The notes under the pieces: model-generated | Database searches by the model: none | Seen by the model: only the letters and a program-made list of their open reading frames with translations | What the model was told of the DNA's origin: nothing | Translations under genes and position numbers: made by a program | Part shown: piece by piece, positions 57,217-64,000 of the stretch | Layout of the letters: each line of letters opens with the position of its first letter | Numbering within the stretch: the first letter of the stretch is position 1 | NCBI GenBank assembly: GCA_037176705.1 | Contig: CM073885.1 | Coordinates: 218,314,290 to 218,378,289, forward strand | Source: Molossus alvarezi | Lineage: Eukaryota > Chordata > Mammalia > Chiroptera > Molossidae | DNA length: 64,000 nucleotides | Reading direction: 5' to 3'

Positions 57217-57910
57217 ATGAACATAGATGCCAAAATACTTAACAAAAATTTAGCAAACTGGATCCAGCAATACACTAAAAAAATTATTCACCATGATCAA
57301 GTGGGATTCATTCCAGGGATGCAAGGCTGGTACAATATTCACAAATCAATAAAAGTGATACACCACGTAAACAAAATGAAAGATAAAAAACATATGATCA
57401 TATCAATAGATGCAGAAAAAGCATTTGACAAAATCCAGCACCCCTTTCTGATAAAAACACTCAGCAATGTGAGAACAGAGGGATCATGTCTTGACATAAT
57501 AAAAACATATATGAAAACCTACAACCAACATCATACTCAATGGGCAAAAACTAAAAGCATTTCCCTTAAGAACAGGAATAAGACAGGGATGCCCACTTTT
57601 GTCACTCTCATTTAACAGAGTACTAGAAGTTTTAGCCACAGCAATTAGAAAAGAAGAAAAAATAAAACAGATCCAAATTGGAAAGGAGGAAGTGAAACTG
57701 TCATTTGCCAATGACATGATATTCTACATAGAAAACCCTAAAGACTCTATCAAAAACCTACTGGTTTTAATAAATGAATTGGGCAAAGTAGCAGGATACA
57801 AAATTAACATCCAGAAATCTATGGCATTCTTATACACCAATAATGAACACTCAGAAAGGGAAACAAACAAACAAAAAACCAATCCCATTTACCACTGCAA
57901 CAAAAAATAA
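57217..57910 (+). pseudogene. L1 ORF2 reverse transcriptase region, broken
   Basis: Two overlapping frames cover the domain. The first (57217-57615) holds [36 protein letters not shown] and the A motif [12 protein letters not shown] (first catalytic Asp present). The second (57599-57910) holds the rest after a frameshift. The catalytic motif, normally F-A-D-D, reads F-A-N-D at 57704-57715, so one metal-binding aspartate is lost (GAT to AAT). Confidence 0.85.
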
Positions 57911-58692
57911 AATACCTAGAAATAAACTTAACCAAGGAGGTAAAAGACCTGTTCTCAGAAAACTACAAGACATTGAAAAAAAGAAAGAGAAGAAAATATA
58001 AAAAAGTGGAAATGTATACCATGTTCATGAATTGGAAAAATCAACATCATTAAAATGTCCATACTACCCAAAGTAATCTACAGAGTCAATGCAATCCCTA
58101 TCAAAGTACCAATGGCATATTTCACAGATCTAGAACAAATACTCTAAAAGTTTATATGGAACCATAAAAGACCCTGAATAGCCATAGCAATTTTGAAAAA
58201 GAACAACAAAGTAGAAGAGATCACGATACTAGATACCAGGTTATACTACAAAGCCACTGTAATCAAAACAGCCTGGTGCTGGCACAAAAACATGCAAATA
58301 GATCAATGGAACAGAACAGAGAACCCAGAAATTGACCCAACACAATACACTCAATTAATATATGACAAAGGAAGCAAGATCATACAATGGAGAAAAAACA
58401 GTCTCTTCAAAATGGTGCTGGGAAAATTCGACAGCTATATGCAAAAAAATGAAACTAGACCACCAACTTACACCATACACAAGAATGAACTCAAATGGAA
58501 AAAGACTTAAATGTAACCTGTGAAACCATAAAAATACTAGAAGAAAATGTAGGTAGAAAAATCTCAGACATCATATGTAGTGAAATTTTCACTGACACAT
58601 CACCTAGGGCATGAGAAACAAAGGAAAAAAATAATAAATGGGACTACATCAAACTTAAAAGGTTCTGCACAGCAAAAGAAACAAGCATCAAA

Positions 58693-59250
58693 ATGAAAAG
58701 GGAACCCACTTTCTGGGAGAACACATTTGCCAACAATACAGCAGATAAGGGGTTAATACCCAAAATATATAGAGTACTGATACAACTCAACAAAAGGAAG
58801 ACAAACTATCCAACTAAAAAATGGGCAGAGGACCTAAATGGACAATTCTCCAAACAGGACATACAGATGGCCAAGAGACATATGAAAAAATGCTCAACAT
58901 CAGTAATCATCAGAGAGCTGCAAATTAAAATGACTATGAGATATCACCGCACAGCTGCCAGTATGGTGGCCATCAACGAATGCTGGCAAGGGTGGGGAGA
59001 AAAGGGGACTCTAGTACACTGCTGGTGGGAATGCAGATTGGTGCAGCCACTATGGAAAACAATTTGGTGCTTCCTCAAAAAATTAAGAATGGAACTGCCA
59101 TTTGACCCAGTGATCCCACTTCTAGAAATATATTCTAAGAAGCCTGAAACACCAATCAGAAAGAATATATGTACCCCCATGTTCATAGCAGCACTATTTA
59201 AAATTGCTAAGATCTGGAAACAGCCCAAGTGTCCATCAGTAGATGAGTAG
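58693..59250 (+). pseudogene. L1 ORF2 C-terminal fragment
   Basis: A 185-codon open stretch, which starts at an internal methionine, encodes the cysteine-rich end of ORF2 ([20 protein letters not shown], then [11 protein letters not shown]). The CTLLHCWWEC-like motif has lost its first cysteine ([10 protein letters not shown]). The same end is seen at 657-880. Confidence 0.8.
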
Positions 59251-59685
59251 ATAAAAAAGCTGTGGTACATATACACAATGGAATATACTATGCAGCTGTA
59301 AGAAAGATCTCTTACCCTTTGAGAAGACACGGAGTGACCTGGAGAGTATTATGCTTAGTAAAATAAGCCAGTCAGGGAAAGACAAGTAGCACATGATCTC
59401 ACTTATTTGTGGAATATAATGAACAAAATAAGCTGTCGACCAAAAGAGATCCAGAATCATGAAAGCAGGGAACAGACTGACAAACCTCAGAGGTATACGG
59501 GGTGGGAGGGGTGGGAAGAGATAAACCAAAGAACTTATATGCATATATGCACAACCAATGGACAAGGACACTAGGCTGGGGAAGGCAGGTGGGGAGTGGG
59601 AGCGGGAAGGATGGGGTCAGTGGGGAAAAAAGGGGGACATCTGTAATACTTTCAATAAAATAAATAAAATAAAAAATAAATGTGT

Positions 59686-59745
59686 GTGTGTGTATATATA
59701 TATAATACATATAATATATATGTATATATACATATAATAAATAAA
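59686..59745 (+). repeat. (TG)n(TA)n microsatellite in the L1 tail
   Basis: TGTGTGTGTG followed by TATATATATA and interrupted TATA/CATA units. It grew out of the A/T-rich tail and ends at the target-site duplication. Confidence 0.8.
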
Positions 59746-60989
59746 AGAAGATAAACACCCAAATAACCTCAGGTACTTCATCTATAAAATAAAGAAAACA
59801 ATGGAACTTACCTGATAAAGCTGAACATTAAAAAATATTCATCTCATTTACTGAAAGCTCATTAAATATTAGTGCATGGATATGTAAGAAATACTAATTA
59901 GATTACCAAAGTACACTTTGATAATGAAGTTATTTATCAAGGTATCATATGGCATACAAAGATAAATAAGACAACTCCTGCCTTCAAGAAGCTTATCACT
60001 GCCTTTAACACTTGTGAAACCCACGGGCTAAGCTTGATTCTAGTGATCTGGAATAGGACTGACCAAGGCAAACAACTGCTAGGTTCTGAAGAACAAGCTT
60101 TCCTAACCAAATGAAATTAAGAACATAAATCTTCCAAATGAATATAAGAACATAAATTCATCCGATCCATGCTTGAATTTTCATAAAAGGAAATTTCTAG
60201 ATGTTCAAATTATAGTCTTAGACAATCTAAAAGAATATTCCAAACTCCAAAGCTAAAATTTGTAGTCAATTTTCATATATTTATTAAAGTATTCTCTTAA
60301 ACAAATAGTTCGTGAACAGAATGAGATCCTAGGTAATGCCAGTCTATATTAAATATGCAAATGATGTATTCTTAAATCACATAAACGAACCTTAATAAAC
60401 CATATAAAAAATTTCAACATATTTAGAAAATGTTACAAAATGTGGAGAGCAGGACACATCTGTATCATACTTTTCACATAACCACTCTGCTAATTGGGTT
60501 CCGCCTTTTAGAGGACAGATCATTTAGTTATAAAACAGGTGGTACAATGTTAATCATATAAGAAGCTTCCAGTTTCAAAGAAATTTTGTTTTGATGTTCT
60601 TTTTTTGCTAGCAGATTATAGAATGGCCTGAAACTGCTATTCTAATTACATGCCGTCTGTTGTCTCATCATTTATGACATGAGGGACTGTAAGACTTTAA
60701 AGCTCACTTTGAATTGGTAGCATACTGCCTGCCATCATTTCCCAACAATTTGCCATGCCAGGCCCAAGGATCAGAGGATTAGGAGAAGGTTTTATCAAAA
60801 TCTGTACTATTTTTCTGAAGACAGGCCAAGTCACAAGGCCGAGTATAAGAACACAATCATACTAGTTGTAAACAGTATTTCCCAGCTAGATTAAAAATGC
60901 TAAAAAACTGACATTTCTAATATGTTATTCATATCACTGAAAATTTTTATTTGAAACAGACCCCTTAATATTTTTGTTTTGCAGAAGAG

Positions 60990-61125
60990 AGTTTAGAATC
61001 AGACACAGCTAGATTCCTACTTATACACCATCTAACCTTAAGCAAGTCACTGACTCTCTCTGAGCCTCAGTTTCCACTGTATGTACACAACAGAATTCAA
61101 TAAATGGTAACCATTATTGTTAACA
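60990..61125 (-). repeat. MIR SINE remnant, minus strand
   Basis: CTAACCTTAAGCAAGTCACTG, CTCTCTGAGCCTCAGTTTCC and AATTCAATAAATGGTAACC are the antisense MIR core and end. Confidence 0.7.
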
Positions 61126-61894
61126 TCCAGGAAGAGAAAAATTATTGATCTTCAAGAATTATATACTGCAATCTAAAGATATAAACAATACACCTCATTC
61201 ATCACAGCTTATAAAATGACCCAACACTTGGACTGACAATTTGTAATAGTTTATGTTACAACAAATATTTACTACATATAATGGGGCCTTTCGTAACCCT
61301 AAACTCAATTTAACTTCCTATTAGACAATGAGACCCATGAGATGGGTCTGGGGTTTGGGAGAGTAGTTAAAAATGAAATGCAATGTAAGAAATCTAAAAT
61401 TTCAGTGACAAATTCATGTGGTCTATCAACAAAATTCTTCATATGCTACACGTTTCAAAAGTCGTTTTATTAAAATTAAGTAGTCCACACTATAGTATAG
61501 TTCACAAACCCACACACCTTGTGTTGGTAAACTAACTGTAAAACAGTGCTTTGGGGAGAACAAAAGGTGTGTGGGCTTCAGGATGGGATGAATTCCATGC
61601 TTTAAATGTGATTTTTATGTGAATACTGGTAGTTAATGCTTTACTAAAATTAGAAATAGCACTATTAAAATAGTTCTCGGTAGTGCAAAGCTTCATAAAC
61701 AGGTTCTACACTTAATTAAAGGTTTCATTCAGTAGCTGAGAATACTAGCTCATTATTATTAGAACTTTGTACTACTACTAACTGGACAGCAGCTGCAAAA
61801 CGTATTTAACACTAAGACTTTGGAATTTAGTAGTAAGTAGTAAAAATATTAGTATTTAAATAATACTACCAACAACAATAGCCAAAATAGGAAC

Positions 61895-62080
61895 AAACAT
61901 TAAGGACATACATGGTTTGTACAATATACCTTCATTTAATCCTTTCAATAATCTCATCAAGTAGTTAATATCTCTAATTTAAGATAAAGAAACCCTCCAA
62001 GAAATTAGGCAACACCCAATATCACATGGTTAATTTGTGAGAGAACTAAGATTATACTCAGGGCTTTAAATTTTCAAAGT
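61895..62080 (+). repeat. MIR SINE remnant
   Basis: CATTTAATCCTTTCAATAATC, AAGATAAAGAAACCCTCC, ATTAGGCAACACCCAATATC and GAGAACTAAGATTATACTCAGG follow the plus-strand MIR order, with divergence. Confidence 0.6.
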
Positions 62081-63546
62081 CAATGTTCTTTATGATATAC
62101 CCTGCTATTAATATCAGTTTAGTAACCTGGTGTAACAGGTAAACATAATTCCATAATAGTTACAATATCAACTTAAGGTAGTACTTTCACATACAGCACC
62201 ACACAGAATCTTGATATACGTAATTGATTTTTGCATAAATGAAATTACAAATTTTAATTTTGCCCATAAAGAAATGTTTTAAAATAAGATGAGGGAAAGC
62301 TAGATTTGATTCATTTTAAGTCATGGTCTACCAAAAGATTATCTTCAGCTAAGCTTCCTAAAAGTCTGAAAGTAGTATCATAAGCTAAGGCACCAAACAA
62401 ATCAGAAAGACGCATCTACGTGGACCAGCTAAGGTAGGTAGGCTAACTGTACTGGACCTGGAGTATGTACAGCTATTAAAGACAGAAGAAAATGTTACTT
62501 TGTATGCTAAATGTTAAAGAGTATAAAACCTGGGGTGAAGAGCCTAGGGAGCAGCCATTCCCCTAGTTAAGCCCCCCACCCCACCCCCCATGCTCAAGTA
62601 ACTCAAACTTCGTAAGAAAAATGGGCAACACAGAATCATCAGTCATCAGTTTAGGAAGAAAAAAAAAAGATTTGGGGGCAGCAAAGTTTAAAACTTTTCC
62701 TCCCATGCATACTTTCTCAAGAAACTACTGGAGTTGTTCTATTAAACCAAGAAAGAGAAAGAGAGATCCAGGAATCTCAGAACTAATGGTGAGAACAGAA
62801 AATACTAGCATGATAAATGTGTGGCAGGCACAGAAAGCAACCAATTCAGACTGCAGAGCTCCATGAGAGCTGTAACCAAGTAAAAGTGGAAATGATAGCC
62901 ACCTTCAGTCAGGAAAAAATGTACACTTTTAGATCAAAATGAATCAATGATAGGATACATTAAAAAACTAAGGAAATATAAAGTTATTTTTATAAACATA
63001 ATTATAATTAACTTAAGGAGAAATAAAACCTTATAGAAGAAAGGAAGTATAATCATGGTATGCTGAATCTCAAGGGTGACAAATATTTACATATCCAAAA
63101 ATGTACACATTAAACACTGGCAACCAATAATTGTGTCAAAGCTGTACAGGAAGGATGGGGGAAAGAACGTGTGCACAATGAGTGTGTGTGTGAGGGGATA
63201 ACTGTAATCTACATCTTCATTTTCTATTAACAGGGAGTCCACAGATATCTAAAATTGAGGGAAAATAGCAGAATAAATATGACATATTAAAACATCAGAA
63301 GTAAAAATTTACCTCTAGGGAGTTTGAACAGGGAAAAAGGACAGTGATGTTTTTTCATTACAAACCTTGTTAATCTGACTTTTGAAGTACATAATATTTT
63401 AGTTTTAAAAATTTATTTAAATATAATTTTTTAAAATTAAGATAAACTGAAGAAAAACAAAGTAAAAACTAATCCATTACAATTTCAAAGTTAAGATTAA
63501 AAATTTTATCAAAATTTTTCTTTCAAAATAAAAAGCACAATTCCTG

Positions 63547-63775
63547 TCCAGCTGGTGTGACTCAGTGGTTGAGCGTCAACCCATGCACCAAGAGGTCGCC
63601 GGTTTGATTCCCAGTCAAGACACATGCCCAGTATGTGGGCCCGATCCCCAGTGGGGGGCATGCAGGAGGTGGCCAGTCGATATTCTCTCTCATCAATGTT
63701 TCTCTCTCTCTCCCTCTTCCTTCCTCTTTCTCTAAAATTAATAAAGGAAAAATAAAGTTTTTTAAATAAAATAAA
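63547..63775 (+). mobile_element. Ves-type SINE with perfect 22-bp target-site duplication
   Basis: It starts TCCAGCTGGTGTGACTCAG with GTGGTTGAGCGTC A box and CGGTTTGATTCCC B box, then CCCCAGTGGGGGGCATGCAGG, CT tract and TCTAAAATTAATAAA. The flanks 63525-63546 and 63776-63797 are identical over 22 bases, ending GCACAATTCCTG. Same subfamily as 28982 and 20927. Confidence 0.95.
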
Positions 63776-64000
63776 AAAATAAAAAGCACAATTCCTGATA
63801 AAAGCAGTGCAATAAGGAACACAGATTCAGGACAGTAGGTCTTCTTTTGAAATGTACTCTACCAGTAGGCTTAAACTTGCTCAGTTCTATAGCATTCTGC
63901 CTCACAACTGAATTCACTGTATTCTAAAGTCGCATTCTCCATATGGTTTAACTAAAATTAAGTTATGTTCAGTAACTGTCAACTCTCAGGTTTAAGATGG

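Larger units (their letters stand above)
55773..59745 (+). mobile_element. 5'-truncated L1 with decayed ORF2
   Basis: A 4-kb L1 copy flanked by an exact 14-base duplication (AGAAGATAAACACC) at 55759-55772 and 59746-59759. It lacks the 5' UTR, ORF1 and the start of ORF2. It retains part of the endonuclease domain (VIAGDFNTPLTSLD near 56020-56060), the reverse transcriptase region (57217-57910) and the C-terminal part to the stop near 59250, followed by the 3' UTR and an A/TA-rich tail. The frame is broken by several stops and frameshifts. It cannot make active protein. Its 3' UTR matches that of the HAL1 element. Confidence 0.92.
59760..63524. other. BMP2K intron stretch, no gene seen
   Basis: AT-rich DNA. 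Apart from the two MIR remnants at 60990 and 61895 nothing is assigned. The 81-codon frame at 62621-62866 has no domain or splice partners. Confidence 0.4.
48160..64000 (-). other. BMP2K: BMP2K last intron (continues beyond the window)
   Basis: No match to the preceding BMP2K exons (for example the DPFGSVPF-containing one) was found between 48160 and 64000. The whole stretch is therefore taken as the last intron of the long isoform. It holds a SPIN-like hAT element, three Ves SINEs, a 4-kb L1 and several MIR remnants. The rest is AT-rich and unassigned. Confidence 0.7.

Noticed and set aside
63562..63822. 86-codon minus-strand frame
   Set aside because: It is the reverse translation of a Ves SINE. 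The same protein-like text recurs at other SINE copies (for example 28941-29216).
48160..64000. Search for further BMP2K coding exons
   Set aside because: No minus-strand stretch matched the expected preceding exon motifs (DPFGSVPF, TEEELLDREFDLL) with splice sites, so no extra exon is claimed.
1..64000. Bacterial or phage systems, CRISPR arrays, operons
   Set aside because: The window has split genes with GT-AG introns, SINEs and LINEs throughout. Direct repeats seen are microsatellites and target-site duplications.

Overview
The window is a piece of mammalian nuclear genome, almost certainly from a vesper bat (Vespertilionidae; genus not determinable by eye). About eighteen copies of the tRNA-derived Ves SINE lie on both strands. 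There are also young L1 tails, an ORF1-only half-L1 (HAL1-type) element, and a short hAT element that resembles the SPIN transposons of vesper bats. Old mammal-wide repeats (MIR, L2, MER2/Tigger, MLT1/MaLR, L1M) fill much of the remaining non-coding sequence.

Two protein-coding genes are present and converge tail to tail. PAQR3 (plus strand) is complete: a CpG-island promoter near 22.0-22.35 kb, six coding exons between 22354 and 38490 whose splice phases all agree, 311 codons, and a 3' UTR of about 2.5 kb ending at a polyadenylation signal at 41007. BMP2K (minus strand) contributes only its last coding exon (48159 down to 46727), a long 3' UTR with a candidate distal polyadenylation signal at 42594, and at least 15.8 kb of its last intron (48160 to the window end). 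The two polyadenylation signals are about 1.6 kb apart. PAQR3 is a Golgi-resident seven-helix protein that sequesters RAF kinase. BMP2K is an AP2/NUMB-associated kinase of the clathrin pathway, and the exon seen here encodes its clathrin-adaptor-binding tail. The two are neighbours in mammalian genomes but are not known to share a pathway.

Layout: 1-21.9 kb is intergenic DNA upstream of PAQR3, rich in repeats (an L1 tail at 0.66-1.57 kb interrupted by a SINE, HAL1 at 2.37-4.59 kb, MER2 at 4.7-5.0 kb, old L1 at 12.0-12.7 kb, a two-LTR MLT1 MaLR element at 15.3-17.7 kb, many SINEs). 21.97-41.0 kb is PAQR3. 41.0-42.57 kb is the gap between the genes. 42.57-48.16 kb is the BMP2K terminal exon. 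48.16-64 kb is the BMP2K last intron, with a SPIN-like hAT element (48.34-48.56 kb) and a 4-kb 5'-truncated L1 (55.77-59.75 kb).

The most notable element is the HAL1 copy at 2371-4587. It is bounded by a perfect 13-bp target-site duplication, starts with ETS and YY1 motifs, carries an uninterrupted 313-codon ORF1, has no ORF2, and ends with the same 3' tail as the autonomous L1 copies in this window. That is the expected structure of a non-autonomous LINE moved in trans. Repeat family names come from recognition of consensus features, not from a database search.
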